A stretch of 64,000 nt of DNA from Gelidibacter pelagius (GCF_017581925.1 NZ_JAGEVG010000010.1:115711-179710); one strand, 5' to 3'. Shown: positions 1 through 10,068, numbered from the stretch's first letter. The notes: a model not told the origin generated them from the letters alone. Translations and numbers: made by a program.

Positions 1-1
1 A

Positions 2-1147
2 GAGTTTATCCTTCGTTCGGGATTCAGTCCGTTAACGGCAAACAACAAAGTGAAACTACTTGTCAATGGCGAAGAAAAATTTCCTGAATTATTAAAAGCT
101 TTAGAAAGCGCCAAATCGCACATTCATATAGAATATTATATTTATGAAGACGATATCACGGGAAATTCTGTCGCAGACGTCTTGATCAGAAAAGCGCAAG
201 AGGGCGTTGAGGTCCGATTTATGTATGATGATTTTGGCAGTCGTCTCGGAAAGTCATTCATCAAAAAACTGGAGGATGCTGGAGTTCAAACCATTCCTTT
301 TTATAAGATCATCTGGTACGCTTTTGCCAACCGGCTCAATTATCGGAATCACCGAAAAATCATTATTATTGATGGCACCATTGGATTTATTGGCGGCATC
401 AATATGAGTGACCGATACAGAAACGATTTTAAGAAAGAAAATCATTTATATTGGCGTGACACCCATTTGATGATTGAAGGTCAAGCCACAGCTTATTTAC
501 AGTATTTATTTTTGTGCGATTGGAATTTTTGTAGCCCAACACGTTTTGACTATAGTAAGGTTTATTTTCCAGACCAAACCAAACATGAGACTATAGACAA
601 TGATGTTGTACAGATAGCCGCCTCAGGACCAGATAGTCCTCAGCCAGTAATTTTCTATTCATTATTGGAGGCTATTGGTTCTGCAAAGAAAAAAATTTAT
701 ATCGCAAGTCCGTATTTTATTCCTGGTGAAAGTTTAATGGATGTGTTGATTATAGCCGTTCAGAGCGGATTGGACGTCAAAATTATAATTCCGGGAATAT
801 CCGATTCCAAAATGGTTGATGCCGCAGCAAGAGCCTATTATACGGAGTTGCTTCAATTTGGCGCTAAAATATATAAATACAACAAAGGCTTTATTCACGC
901 AAAAACTATGGTTATTGATGATAATTTAGCGATCGTTGGGTCGGCAAATATGGATTACAGAAGTTTTGACCTCAATTTTGAAGTCAATGCCATGGTGTAC
1001 AGTAAAGAAATCACAAAACAACTCACTGCAGTATTTGAGGAGGATTTGAAGGATTCAGAACTTATCGATGCGGAACAATGGCTCAGCCGTCCCAAATACA
1101 TGAAATTGTGGGAAAGAATGGTGCGTTTATTATCGCCGTTTCTCTAA
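2..1147 (+). CDS. cls: Cardiolipin synthase / phospholipase D-family protein (5' end outside window)
   Basis: Membrane phospholipid synthase that joins two phosphatidylglycerols, or a related pair, into cardiolipin. Two HxKx4D (HKD) motifs are visible: HRKIIIID near base 350 and HAKTMVID near base 897. Each is followed by the family's GG/GSANMDYRSFDLNFE-type segment. The reading frame stays open to the left edge (residues SPLTANNK precede the GTG at 50), so GTG-50 is not the start. The N-terminal membrane helices and linker, about 100 residues in the usual 480-residue protein, lie outside the window. The C-terminus ends normally in a basic and hydrophobic tail. It is the first of a run of plus-strand envelope and ion-homeostasis genes. 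Family assignment is firm; the exact phospholipid substrate is inferred. Confidence 0.9.
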   Translation, partial: EFILRSGFSPLTANNKVKLLVNGEEKFPELLKALESAKSHIHIEYYIYEDDITGNSVADVLIRKAQEGVEVRFMYDDFGSRLGKSFIKKLEDAGVQTIPFYKIIWYAFANRLNYRNHRKIIIIDGTIGFIGGINMSDRYRNDFKKENHLYWRDTHLMIEGQATAYLQYLFLCDWNFCSPTRFDYSKVYFPDQTKHETIDNDVVQIAASGPDSPQPVIFYSLLEAIGSAKKKIYIASPYFIPGESLMDVLIIAVQSGLDVKIIIPGISDSKMVDAAARAYYTELLQFGAKIYKYNKGFIHAKTMVIDDNLAIVGSANMDYRSFDLNFEVNAMVYSKEITKQLTAVFEEDLKDSELIDAEQWLSRPKYMKLWERMVRLLSPFL

Positions 1148-1239
1148 AAACTCGTAAGTTTTTATATGTATTATTCCCTTGAATTAGATGTTTAAAATTT
1201 AGAGTGAATAAAATCTTTAAAAACAAATAAATAAAAAAT

Positions 1240-1986
1240 ATGAAAAATTTAAAAGATCACGTCGTCATAGTTACCGGCGGAGCAGCAGGAATAGGAGGAG
1301 CAATCACGACGGTTTTGACAGAAAGAGGGGCCTGCATTGTAGCTGTAGACCTCAATGAAAGGGCAGGCAAGGAAAAGGAAAGGTCAAATCCAGAGCAGAT
1401 TGTATTTTTAAAAGGCGATATCTCTAAAGAATCCGTGGCTAAGGAAGCTGTTAAAATGGCGATTTCAAAGTTCGGGAAGTTGACCGGATTGGTTAATAAT
1501 GCACACGCATCGAGACAAAAGCCTTTGATGGAATTAACTGTAGAAGATTGGGCGCTTTCTATGGATACTGGATTGTCCGGTACCTTGAACTTTATGAAAG
1601 CTGCCTATCCTGAGCTTAAAAAAACGAAAGGCGCCATCGTCAATTTCGGATCTGGTGCCGCATTGTTGGGGCAAAAAAATCAAGCAAGTTATGCAGCCGC
1701 CAAAGAAGCTATCCGCGGATTATCGCGTGTGGCCGCCAACGAGTGGGCGGGAGATGGCATACGGGTTAATATTGTATGTCCATTGGCATTTACCGAAGGT
1801 GTTGCCCAATGGAAAGAAGCCCATCCTAAACAATATGAGGAAGTAGCTGGTAAAAATCCGATGAACCGTTTTGGCGACCCACAGAAGGATATTGCCCCTG
1901 TAGTTGCATTTCTTTTAAGCGACGACAGTCAGTATATGACTGGACAAACACTTATGGCCGATGGTGGTGACATTAAATTGACATAG
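1240..1986 (+). CDS. SDR-family NAD(P)-dependent oxidoreductase
   Basis: A 248-residue classical short-chain dehydrogenase/reductase. The cofactor motif TGGAAGIG is at residues 12-19, and the acidic D37 at the end of beta-2 favours NAD. The usual NNAG motif reads NNAH (86-89). The catalytic set is Ser138, Tyr151 and Lys155 (YAAAK). The C-terminus has the family's PVVAFLLSDDSQYMTGQTL-type segment. Length is typical. The substrate cannot be named from sequence; relatives reduce or oxidise sugars, ketones and acyl chains. It stands alone, with about 90 bp before it and 105 bp before the NDH-2 gene, so co-transcription is possible but not shown. Confidence 0.88.
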   Translation: MKNLKDHVVIVTGGAAGIGGAITTVLTERGACIVAVDLNERAGKEKERSNPEQIVFLKGDISKESVAKEAVKMAISKFGKLTGLVNNAHASRQKPLMELTVEDWALSMDTGLSGTLNFMKAAYPELKKTKGAIVNFGSGAALLGQKNQASYAAAKEAIRGLSRVAANEWAGDGIRVNIVCPLAFTEGVAQWKEAHPKQYEEVAGKNPMNRFGDPQKDIAPVVAFLLSDDSQYMTGQTLMADGGDIKLT

Positions 1987-2092
1987 TAAGTCAGGGACAA
2001 ATGAGAGGGGGTGACACGCATTAGACCTTTGATTTTTTTAGCTTTTCAAGCATTTGTGTTTCTTAAGTTAAACATCAAAAAAACCAAAAAAC

Positions 2093-3388
2093 ATGCAAGA
2101 AAAACATATTGTCATAATAGGAGGTGGATTTGCGGGAGTGAATTTGGCTAAGCAATTGGGAAATAAAAAGGGATTGAGAGTCACTTTGGTGGATCGGAAT
2201 AATTACAATTTTTTTCCACCTTTATTGTACCAAGTCTCTACAGGGATGTTGGATATTTCAAGTATCTCCATTCCATTCCGGACACTTTTTATTGGTAATA
2301 AAAATTTGTTTTTTAGGATTGGCGAATTGGAAGAAATCCTTCCTGAGCAGAAAAAAGTCAAACTCTCCACGGGAGAAGTTCACTACGATGCATTGGTTCT
2401 CGCCACTGGTACAGAGAGCAATTATTTTGGTATGAAGAATATCGAAAAAAATGCGTTGCCAATGAAAACGGTCAATGATGCCATAAAATTGAGAAACTAT
2501 CTCCTTATGGAAGGTGAAAAGTACACCTATTGTACTGATGAGGATGAAAAGCGTAAAATGCGAAATATTGTGATTTCTGGCGCTGGACCTTCTGGAGTTG
2601 AGATTGCGGGGATGATTGCCGAAATGCGCAAGCGAAAACTTAAGGAAATTTATCCCGAATTAGAAAGTGAACGGTTAAATATCTATTTGGTAGATGGTGC
2701 ACCAACGGTATTGCCACCAATGAGTGAGAAATCGCAAAAATATACTCTCAAAATCCTAAAGAAGCTGGGCGTCATTGTGAAGTTGAATAAAATGGTTTCC
2801 GATTTTAAGGAAGATAGAGTCTTCTTTAAGGATGGCGATACAATCGAAACCAAAACCTTGATCTGGACGGCAGGTGTGACGGCAATGAAATATAAAGGAC
2901 TTCCAGAAGATTGTTACGATGAGACCGTTCGTATTCGTGTTGATGCTTTCAATAAAATTGAACATTGTGATGGTATCTATGCCATTGGCGATACCTGCAT
3001 TCAAACTACCGACCTCAATTTTCCTAATGGACATCCACAGTTGGGAAGCGTGGCACAGCAACATGGAAAGACTTTGGCGAATAATTTTATTGCCATGGCA
3101 AACAACAACAAATTGAAACCATTTAAGTACAATGATAAAGGCGCAATGGCTATTATTGGTGATCAAAAGGCGGTGGCTGATATGACCTTTCCAAAAGTCA
3201 CACTTACAGGTTGGTTGGCATGGTTTTCTTGGTTATTTGTCCATTTATTACTCTTGGTAAGTTATCGAAACCGGTTTAGAACATTTTGGAATTGGTTCAA
3301 TGCCTACTTGGGCAAAGGCCAATCTCAAGGGATCATGATTGGAAAATTCCCAAAAGATGCACCTTTGTCGAACAAAAGTGAAACGTAA
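2093..3388 (+). CDS. ndh: Type II NADH dehydrogenase (NDH-2)
   Basis: A 431-residue FAD flavoprotein that oxidises NADH and reduces quinone without pumping protons. The N-terminal FAD dinucleotide fold GGGFAG is at residues 10-15. A second Rossmann motif for NADH (SGAGPSG, about residues 164-170) follows. The GDTC segment near residue 300 is the second FAD contact. The C-terminus carries the amphipathic and hydrophobic membrane-binding stretch (LAWFSWLFVHLLLLVSY) typical of NDH-2 in Bacteroidetes. It is the quinone-reducing partner expected for the bd-type quinol oxidase encoded at 25.8-28.2 kb. No GTAAC-N4-GTTAC site precedes it. Confidence 0.92.
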   Translation: MQEKHIVIIGGGFAGVNLAKQLGNKKGLRVTLVDRNNYNFFPPLLYQVSTGMLDISSISIPFRTLFIGNKNLFFRIGELEEILPEQKKVKLSTGEVHYDALVLATGTESNYFGMKNIEKNALPMKTVNDAIKLRNYLLMEGEKYTYCTDEDEKRKMRNIVISGAGPSGVEIAGMIAEMRKRKLKEIYPELESERLNIYLVDGAPTVLPPMSEKSQKYTLKILKKLGVIVKLNKMVSDFKEDRVFFKDGDTIETKTLIWTAGVTAMKYKGLPEDCYDETVRIRVDAFNKIEHCDGIYAIGDTCIQTTDLNFPNGHPQLGSVAQQHGKTLANNFIAMANNNKLKPFKYNDKGAMAIIGDQKAVADMTFPKVTLTGWLAWFSWLFVHLLLLVSYRNRFRTFWNWFNAYLGKGQSQGIMIGKFPKDAPLSNKSET

Positions 3389-3605
3389 ATTCCTTTGGTT
3401 GCATTCTATATTCTGTTAGCGAATAATAACATGAAGAAGGGGATAATAGGTTTAAAATGGTCTTTAGTTGTGAGATGTCTTAATATTTGCTTGAGAATTT
3501 CTAACCAAAAGTGTCAAATGTTTGATGTTTTTGTTAATAATACAGCGAAAACAAAATTTTTACAAAAATCGATTCCCGTTATTTAGCTTTTTTACATTGA
3601 AAGTG

Positions 3606-3613
3606 TATCTTTG
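3606..3613 (+). promoter_or_regulatory. -7 promoter element of nhaA
   Basis: TATCTTTG matches the Bacteroidetes -7 consensus TAnnTTTG. It lies 35 bp before the nhaA start codon. A TTG trinucleotide about 10-15 bp upstream is too close to be a convincing -33 box, so only the -7 element is claimed. Confidence 0.5.
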
Positions 3614-3648
3614 AATTACAATACACATACAAAGTCTATTTCACGTCG

Positions 3649-4959
3649 ATGATAAAAAAACTAATCGTTACCCCACTTCAGAAATTTGTTAAAATTGAAA
3701 GTTTTAGTGGTATCTTATTGATGATTGCCACTATTATAGCTCTTGCATGGGCAAACTCACCTTTTGGTGAGTCTTACCGAGAAATTTGGCAATATGATAT
3801 TGGTATTATTACCAAATCTTTTGAATTTTCACTTCCCGCTGTCTTATGGGTTAATGATGGTTTGATGGCAATATTCTTCTTTTTGATTGGATTGGAAATC
3901 AAACGTGAATTAGTCATTGGTGAATTGAACACAACCAAAAAAATAGCCTTTCCGCTCGTTGGTGCATTGGGCGGCATGGTGATTCCGGTAGGGCTATTCC
4001 TCTTGTTGAATCAAAATCCTGAAACGGTAAAAGGTTGGGGTATTCCTATGGCAACAGATATTGCCTTTTCCTTGGCCATCCTGAATGTTATTGGGAAACG
4101 TGTCCCTTTAAGCTTAAAAATATTCCTTACAGCTTTTGCCATTGTGGACGATATTGGAGCTGTATTGGTCATTGCTCTGTTTTATAGTGGAAGCATTAAT
4201 ACAACACTTTTATTGATCGCCCTTCTCTTATTGGGTGTTTTATACCTAATTTCTTATAAAGGCTACTATTCGAAATACACCATGCTGATCTTAGGCGTAG
4301 CTATTTGGTTCTTGTTCTACTTTGCCGGCATACATCCTACAGTCGCTGGTATTATGTTGGCCTTTTCTGTGCCTATCAGACAAAAGATAGATACTTCCAC
4401 ATTCTTACAACATTTAAATATTGTTTATAAGGATATTAAAAATTCGATTGTCCTACAGCAACCGATACTTTCAAATGAACAATTGGAAAACATCAACGAT
4501 TTACAAGATTGGACAGCAAAATTTAGGTCGCCTTTACAAAATTTAGAGCGCAGTTTGCATGGTTGGGTCGCCTATTTTATAATTCCAATTTTTGCACTTG
4601 CCAATGCAGGGGTAATGATAGATAGTTCAGTAGAATTGGATACAGCATTAGTAATAAACATTGTCTTAGCTTTAATTGTTGGAAAAAGTGTTGGTGTAAC
4701 AACTTTTGTGTTGTTGGCCAAAAAGATTAAAATCATAGAAGTACCTAGTGACATAAACTTCAAACAGATCATAGGTGTTTCATTTTTAGCTGGAATTGGA
4801 TTTACGATGGCTATTTTCATTGCAAGTTTAGCTTTTGTCACCCATCCTGAATATATCGATTCGGCCAAGATTGGTATTCTCATAGGATCATTTATTTCAG
4901 CTATTATCGGTTATACCCTTCTAAAGATGGCGACTAAAAAGCCCCCACAATTGCCCTAA
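3649..4959 (+). CDS. nhaA: Na+/H+ antiporter NhaA
   Basis: A 436-residue inner-membrane antiporter that expels Na+ in exchange for protons. It begins with the amphipathic start typical of NhaA and has about 11-12 hydrophobic segments. The ion-binding aspartates are present: D137 in ATDIAF, and the D167-D168 pair in AIVDDIG. A C-terminal LAGIGFTMAIFIASLAF segment is also characteristic. The cytosolic loop in the middle (about residues 255-300) is longer than in E. coli NhaA (about 388 residues), as in many Bacteroidetes homologues. A consensus -7 box sits 35 bp upstream, so the gene has its own promoter. Fits a salt-exposed, probably marine, lifestyle. Confidence 0.95.
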   Translation: MIKKLIVTPLQKFVKIESFSGILLMIATIIALAWANSPFGESYREIWQYDIGIITKSFEFSLPAVLWVNDGLMAIFFFLIGLEIKRELVIGELNTTKKIAFPLVGALGGMVIPVGLFLLLNQNPETVKGWGIPMATDIAFSLAILNVIGKRVPLSLKIFLTAFAIVDDIGAVLVIALFYSGSINTTLLLIALLLLGVLYLISYKGYYSKYTMLILGVAIWFLFYFAGIHPTVAGIMLAFSVPIRQKIDTSTFLQHLNIVYKDIKNSIVLQQPILSNEQLENINDLQDWTAKFRSPLQNLERSLHGWVAYFIIPIFALANAGVMIDSSVELDTALVINIVLALIVGKSVGVTTFVLLAKKIKIIEVPSDINFKQIIGVSFLAGIGFTMAIFIASLAFVTHPEYIDSAKIGILIGSFISAIIGYTLLKMATKKPPQLP

Positions 4960-5111
4960 AATCATCAATATTGACAAGAAAGGCAAAGCGTTGAGGTTTT
5001 AGAATAATTTTTCATTATCAAATAAGCAGCGGAATAATAGTGATTCTTGGAATTATGTAGAGTTTTTAAATGACCCTGTAGCATGTCTTCCAATTTTAGA
5101 ATGAGCTTTTC

Positions 5112-6218
5112 ATGACCGAATTTTTCGAAACATACAAGTCACCTTTCATCTATGGAGCCAGCGTTATTGCGATTGTAATCGTACTTCATATCATCACCAA
5201 TATTTTAAATAAGTGGTTGATGAAAAAAGAAGCTCAAAAGTTTTTGGGCACTCCAGAAAAACCTATTTATATATTAAAACGGACCTTAAATGTTCTTTGG
5301 ATTGTTTTAGGGCTCATTGCTTTGAGCTTTATTTTTGTTGATAGGGAAAAAGATGAAACCTTAATTGGATATTTTAAACTGGTAGGTTATTTGGGAGGTG
5401 TTGCAGTAATCACTATTGTCTTGGCAACCCTCGGTAACTTATGGTTTAAACATAAGATTCAGGAGAAAACGCTACTTGGCTATGATCCCACAAGCTTTAA
5501 GTTCTTGCGTTATGTGGTCGTTTTTATAATTTGCTTTATTGGTGTACTTTTTGGTTTGATGGCATTCCCATCACTCCGTGGTGTTGCACAGACTGCCTTG
5601 GGGGGCGCTGGAGTGATCGCTCTTATTGCAGGGGTGGCATCTCAAGAAGCATTATCAAACTTGGTAGGCGGACTTTTTATTATTTCATTTAAGCCTTTTA
5701 AAATTGGAGATATTGTAAAAGTTAGTGATACCATGGTAGGAACGGTCACGGACATAACCTTGCGCCATACCATTATCCGAAACTTTGAAAATAAGATGAT
5801 CGTGATTCCGAATGCGGTCATCAATAAAGAGAAGTTGATCAACTACGATTTGGGTGAACTGAAGTGCTGCGAACATATAGAAATGAATATTTCTTACGAA
5901 AGTGATATTGATTTGGCCAAACAGATCTTACGCGAAGAATGTGAAAATCATCCTTTAATTCTAGATAACCGTTCCATAAAGGATAAAAAAGATGGCAAAC
6001 CATTGATAAGAACGGCAATGACCAGAATCAATGATTCTTCATTGACCATTAGAGCCTGGGCCTGGGCCAGAAATTATAGCGATTCTTTTTCCTTAAAATG
6101 CGATGTTTTGGAAAGTACCAAAAAACGCTTTGATAAAGAGGGTGTTGAATTGGCATTCCCTACGAGAACTGTCTATGTAAACAATAACGGGGAGAAGCAG
6201 ACAAAGGATGAGATTTAA
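5112..6218 (+). CDS. MscS-family mechanosensitive channel
   Basis: A 368-residue small-conductance mechanosensitive channel that opens under hypo-osmotic stress. Three or four hydrophobic helices occupy residues 10-170. The Ala/Gly-rich pore helix (TALGGAGVIALIAGVASQEALSNLVGG) is followed by the beta domain signature FKPFKIGDIVKV and the RHTIIRNFENKMIVIPNAVI strand set. A C-terminal alpha/beta cap follows. The middle beta domain has the KMIVIPN motif diagnostic of the family. It lies 150 bp after nhaA and is convergent with the efflux operon that follows; an osmotic-stress pairing with NhaA is plausible. Confidence 0.9.
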   Translation: MTEFFETYKSPFIYGASVIAIVIVLHIITNILNKWLMKKEAQKFLGTPEKPIYILKRTLNVLWIVLGLIALSFIFVDREKDETLIGYFKLVGYLGGVAVITIVLATLGNLWFKHKIQEKTLLGYDPTSFKFLRYVVVFIICFIGVLFGLMAFPSLRGVAQTALGGAGVIALIAGVASQEALSNLVGGLFIISFKPFKIGDIVKVSDTMVGTVTDITLRHTIIRNFENKMIVIPNAVINKEKLINYDLGELKCCEHIEMNISYESDIDLAKQILREECENHPLILDNRSIKDKKDGKPLIRTAMTRINDSSLTIRAWAWARNYSDSFSLKCDVLESTKKRFDKEGVELAFPTRTVYVNNNGEKQTKDEI

Positions 6219-6260
6219 AGTGAACAGCTCTAATGCTATTCTAAACTAAATCATCATCCC

Positions 6261-6299
6261 TTATTACCAACAAAGCATGACCTTATTGGATGGTAATAA
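6261..6299. terminator. Inverted repeat between convergent genes
   Basis: Nine-base arms TTATTACCA (6261-6269) and TGGTAATAA (6291-6299) are perfectly complementary across a 21-base loop. They sit between the convergent MscS gene and the efflux operon. No T-run follows either side, so termination is only one reading; it could be a protein-binding palindrome. Confidence 0.35.
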
Positions 6300-6334
6300 T
6301 TGTCCGTATCCTCTGGAATCTTATACTTCTTCTT

Positions 6335-6541
6335 TTATAAAGAACAACCGGCCCCAGTCTTCTTAACGCCTAATTTTATCAAAATTGTTTCCAATAAGCA
6401 CCATTTTGTGAATGCCGATTGTATTAAATTAACTCCGATAAATACTGTAAACCACATCCAATTTGGATTGACGTAAACAGTGAGTACAACACTTAATAAT
6501 ACCATTGTACCTACGATAACTCTAAAATATGTGTTTAGCAT
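6335..6541 (-). CDS. DUF2892 (YgaP membrane-like) small protein
   Basis: A 68-residue protein with two transmembrane helices (about residues 5-25 and 30-48), then a Cys-containing turn (KWCLLETILIKLGVKK) and a short tail with Cys66. This is the DUF2892 layout, the same fold as the membrane part of YgaP, a rhodanese. Such proteins often sit beside sulfur-handling and thiol-stress genes; their biochemical role is unknown. It is the last gene of the TolC-adaptor-RND-PII-like unit on the minus strand, 19 bp after its neighbour. Through that operon it would be under the GTAAC-N4-GTTAC promoter at 12.8 kb. Confidence 0.75.
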   Translation of the reverse strand: MLNTYFRVIVGTMVLLSVVLTVYVNPNWMWFTVFIGVNLIQSAFTKWCLLETILIKLGVKKTGAGCSL

Positions 6542-6560
6542 TTTATTTGATTTTTTAAGT

Positions 6561-6866
6561 TTAAATATGTCTTTCTATTGGAACCACAACCGCTCTTACA
6601 GCATTGCTGGTTTCTAATTTTGAATTGAAGTCGGCTATCGCATTGAATAAGTCGTCAATGTTTTCATTCTCTGTAAATGAGAAAAATAAACGCGACTCAT
6701 TACTGAACTTTTCGCTGGCAAACCAACTTGAAGTCATTACAACAGACGATCCATTTTTATATCCGTCAATATCAGAACTACTAAAGTTGTGAATATTCGC
6801 ATTTTTGAAGAGCCTTAGAACATCTTTTCTAAACTCTTCGACTGAGGTAACGATTACTAATTTCAT
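6561..6866 (-). CDS. Small PII-like / ferredoxin-fold protein of the RND operon
   Basis: A 101-residue protein of alternating beta and alpha segments: MKLVIVTS, then EEFRKDVLRLFKNANI, then a beta stretch and NIDDLFNAIADFN. This is what a compact PII-like or ferredoxin-like domain would show, and such small proteins are found beside RND pumps in Bacteroidetes. No T-loop ATP-binding signature was recognised, so it is not a classical GlnB. It starts 7 bp after the RND permease stop and must be co-transcribed with it. A role as an accessory or sensor of the pump is inferred from position only. Confidence 0.6.
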   Translation of the reverse strand: MKLVIVTSVEEFRKDVLRLFKNANIHNFSSSDIDGYKNGSSVVMTSSWFASEKFSNESRLFFSFTENENIDDLFNAIADFNSKLETSNAVRAVVVPIERHI

Positions 6867-6873
6867 GATTTTC

Positions 6874-9800
6874 TTATTTATGATTTTTATTTTCTATCAT
6901 ATAGTACACCAACGGCACAACCAATAAGGTCAACACAGTGGACACGATAGTTCCGCCCATCAAGGAAATGGCCAAGCCTTGGAAAATCGGGTCGAATAGG
7001 ATCACAAAGGCACCTATGACCACCGTTCCTGCAGTTAGAAGGATTGGTGTCGTTCTTACGGCACCAGCTTCAATAACGGCTTGTTTCAATGGGACACCAT
7101 CCGCAGTCCGTAAATTGATGAAGTCAATTAATAAGACCGAGTTCCGCACCATAATTCCAGCCAAAGCAATCATTCCAATAAATGAAGTTGCCGTGAAAAA
7201 TGCGCCCATGATCCAGTGGCCCAGTATAATTCCTATTAAGGATAGCGGAATGGCTACCATCATGACAATCGGTGCTTTAAAGTTTTGGAACCAACCAACA
7301 ATCAGGATGTAGATCAAAATAATGGCACCTAAAAAGGCAATTCCTAAATCTCTAAATACTTCTAAGGTAATTTGCCATTCGCCATCCCATTTCACCGTAT
7401 AATTATCTTCAAAATCTGGTTGACCTAAATACATTTCATTAAGTTCATAACCTTGTGGTAAAGGGATTTCCTTTAACTTGTCTTCCATGCCTAAAATGGC
7501 GTAGGCAGGACTTTCCAAATCGCCAGCCATATCCGCCAATACATAGACCACGCGCTTTTGATTTTTACGATAAATACTCTTAGCAGCTATGGTTTTATTT
7601 ATAGTCACCAAATCGGCAATCGGGATCATATTTCCTTGGATGGACTTGACTTTCAACTGTGAAATATCCGAAATACTGGATTTTTCTTTTTCAGCCAAAG
7701 CCAATATCAGACCCACTTGATTGCTCGCATCTTCATCATACAAGGTAGTAATGGCGTTGTTTGATAAGGCCATATTCATGGTATAAGTAATTTGCTGTGG
7801 CGCTACGCCGTATAGCATGGCTTTCTCCTTGTTAATAACAAACTGGTATTCAATTTGATCATCTTCAACCATCCAATCGATATCTACGACATCATCCGTG
7901 TTTCTCAGAATCTCTTGAATATGATCAGCAATCTTTATTTGCTCGTCATAATCCGGACCATAAACTTCAGCGACAATGGTGGACAGTACAGGAGGTCCTG
8001 GTGGAACTTCCACTAATTTCACATTGGCATTAAATTTTGCGGCAATTTTCTGAATATCAGGACGTAGCAATTTAGCCACATCATGACTTTGCGCTTTACG
8101 ATCATTTTTATCAATTAAATTCACTTGAATATCCGCCATATTGCTGCCCCCACGTAAATCGTAATGACGCACCAAACCGTTAAAAGTAATAGGAGCGGAG
8201 GTCCCGATATAATTTTGATAATTGACTACTTCTGGACGGGTGGATAGATACTGAGAAATTTCTTGAGCTACCATTCCAGTACGTTCCAAGGTAGTGCCAG
8301 CTGGCATATCAATGACTACTTGGAATTCATTCTTGTTGTCAAAAGGCAACATTTTTACAGCCACCGAATTCGTGAAAAACAGCAACATTGTTCCTATTAA
8401 AACCGCAAATGTTCCTGCTAAAAATATCCAACGTTTCCTTGTGCTTTCTAATAATGGACCTTCTAATTTGTTATAAAGTTTATAAATAAAGGTTTCTTCC
8501 AACGGTTTTTCAACTTTTTCAACTTTCCCTTTCTTGTCTTTTTCTCTTAAGAAAATATAGCCCAAATAAGGCGTAATGGTCAATGCCACAAAAAGCGATA
8601 ATATCATGGCAATAGAGGCTCCAATTGGCATAGGTGCCATATAAGGTCCCATTAACCCAGATACAAATGCCATTGGTAAAACAGAGGCGATTACTGTTAA
8701 TGTTGCTAAGATCGTTGGGTTTCCAACTTCGTTAATGGCGTATAAAGCAGCTTGTTTAAATGGGAGGCGCTTCATCTTAAAGTGCCTATGCATGTTTTCT
8801 GCAATAATAATGGAGTCATCCACTACAATTCCTGTTACAAACACTAAAGCGAACAACGTAATTCGGTTGAGTGTGTAGTCCATCATATAATAGCTCAGCA
8901 AGGTCAGTGCGAAGGTGATTGGAACAGATAAAAACACAACCAATCCACCACGCCAGCCCATGGCAAGCATCACTACAAGTGTTACGGCAAAAATAGACCC
9001 TATCAGGTGCCACAGCAGCTCTGAGACCTTTTCTGACGCTGTTTCACCGTAGTTTCTGGTGATTTCGACATGGACATCATCTGGAATTAATGTGCTGCGT
9101 AAATGCTCTACTTTATCAATGATGACTTCGGCAATTTTCATGGCATCCGCACCTTTTCGTTTCGCAACGGAAATGGTCACTGCTGGATATTCTGATTTAA
9201 AATCCGAAGCTTTCTTACTGCCTTGACCAAAGCCCAAACTCACATAGTTCTGAGGGACTTCTGGGCCATCGATAATGTCTGCAATTTGCTTTAAATAAAT
9301 TGGCTGATTTTGTTGTACGCCAACGACGAGGTTTTCAACATCCGTAGCCGTTTTTAAAAACTTCCCTGTGTTTACAAGAAACTCCGTGTCGTTTTTATCG
9401 AAACTTCCAGAGCTTAGTTGACTATTGTTGGCTTTGATCATTTCAGAAACCGAAAGGAAATCCAAACCGCTTGCCGCTAGTTTATCTTTATCTAAGACGA
9501 CGCGCAATTGACGATCTCTTCCACCGATTTTATGGGTGATAGCGACATCGTTTACCTTTTTAATCTCGGCTTCCAATTCTTGTGTTATTTGGCCTAACTG
9601 GTAATCATCGTAATTTTCACTCCACAAGGTTAAACCTAACATCGGTACATCATCAATGGCACGGGTTTTCACCAGTGGAAATGTGACGCCTGCGGGCATT
9701 TGATCCATGTGCTTATTGATCTCGTTGTATAATTTTACAAACGAGCGCTCAATATCCTCACCCACATAAAACTGCACGATAACCATGCCCTGTTCTTTCA

Positions 9801-10068
9801 TTGACGTAGAATAAACATATTCCACACCTTTGATATTCGAAATTAATTGCTCTAAAGGCTTGATGACACGTGATTCGACCTCCGTTGGACTTGCGCCTGG
9901 GTAGCCCACAAAAATATCAGCCATTGGCACATCAATCTGTGGTTCTTCTTCACGCGGAATTAAAAACGAACTGTACACACCAACCACGGTAAATACGATC
10001 ATCAAAAGCACTGTGAGCTTCGATTGTATAAACACTTTTGCAATTTTACCTGCGATACCTTCTTTCAT
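6874..10068 (-). CDS. RND efflux pump permease (AcrB/MexB-like family)
   Basis: A 1064-residue proton-driven inner-membrane efflux permease. It shows the two-fold RND plan: an N-terminal helix (residues 15-37), a large periplasmic loop, six clustered helices (about 360-550), a second single helix near 580, a second periplasmic loop, and six more helices to the end. The proton-relay pair D417-D418 in TGIVVDDSIII marks the transmembrane-4 helix of the drug/hydrophobe class. Substrate is unknown. It is the third gene of a five-gene unit (TolC, adaptor, RND, PII-like, DUF2892). Its promoter carries the putative sulfur-stress operator, which suggests export of a reactive-sulfur-linked or redox-active compound (inference). 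Confidence 0.92.
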   Translation of the reverse strand: MKEGIAGKIAKVFIQSKLTVLLMIVFTVVGVYSSFLIPREEEPQIDVPMADIFVGYPGASPTEVESRVIKPLEQLISNIKGVEYVYSTSMKEQGMVIVQFYVGEDIERSFVKLYNEINKHMDQMPAGVTFPLVKTRAIDDVPMLGLTLWSENYDDYQLGQITQELEAEIKKVNDVAITHKIGGRDRQLRVVLDKDKLAASGLDFLSVSEMIKANNSQLSSGSFDKNDTEFLVNTGKFLKTATDVENLVVGVQQNQPIYLKQIADIIDGPEVPQNYVSLGFGQGSKKASDFKSEYPAVTISVAKRKGADAMKIAEVIIDKVEHLRSTLIPDDVHVEITRNYGETASEKVSELLWHLIGSIFAVTLVVMLAMGWRGGLVVFLSVPITFALTLLSYYMMDYTLNRITLFALVFVTGIVVDDSIIIAENMHRHFKMKRLPFKQAALYAINEVGNPTILATLTVIASVLPMAFVSGLMGPYMAPMPIGASIAMILSLFVALTITPYLGYIFLREKDKKGKVEKVEKPLEETFIYKLYNKLEGPLLESTRKRWIFLAGTFAVLIGTMLLFFTNSVAVKMLPFDNKNEFQVVIDMPAGTTLERTGMVAQEISQYLSTRPEVVNYQNYIGTSAPITFNGLVRHYDLRGGSNMADIQVNLIDKNDRKAQSHDVAKLLRPDIQKIAAKFNANVKLVEVPPGPPVLSTIVAEVYGPDYDEQIKIADHIQEILRNTDDVVDIDWMVEDDQIEYQFVINKEKAMLYGVAPQQITYTMNMALSNNAITTLYDEDASNQVGLILALAEKEKSSISDISQLKVKSIQGNMIPIADLVTINKTIAAKSIYRKNQKRVVYVLADMAGDLESPAYAILGMEDKLKEIPLPQGYELNEMYLGQPDFEDNYTVKWDGEWQITLEVFRDLGIAFLGAIILIYILIVGWFQNFKAPIVMMVAIPLSLIGIILGHWIMGAFFTATSFIGMIALAGIMVRNSVLLIDFINLRTADGVPLKQAVIEAGAVRTTPILLTAGTVVIGAFVILFDPIFQGLAISLMGGTIVSTVLTLLVVPLVYYMIENKNHK

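Noticed and set aside
3395..3586. 63-codon open frame after the NDH-2 gene
   Set aside because: No family resemblance and atypical composition. It lies in the leader region before the nhaA -7 box, so chance open frame is the simplest explanation.
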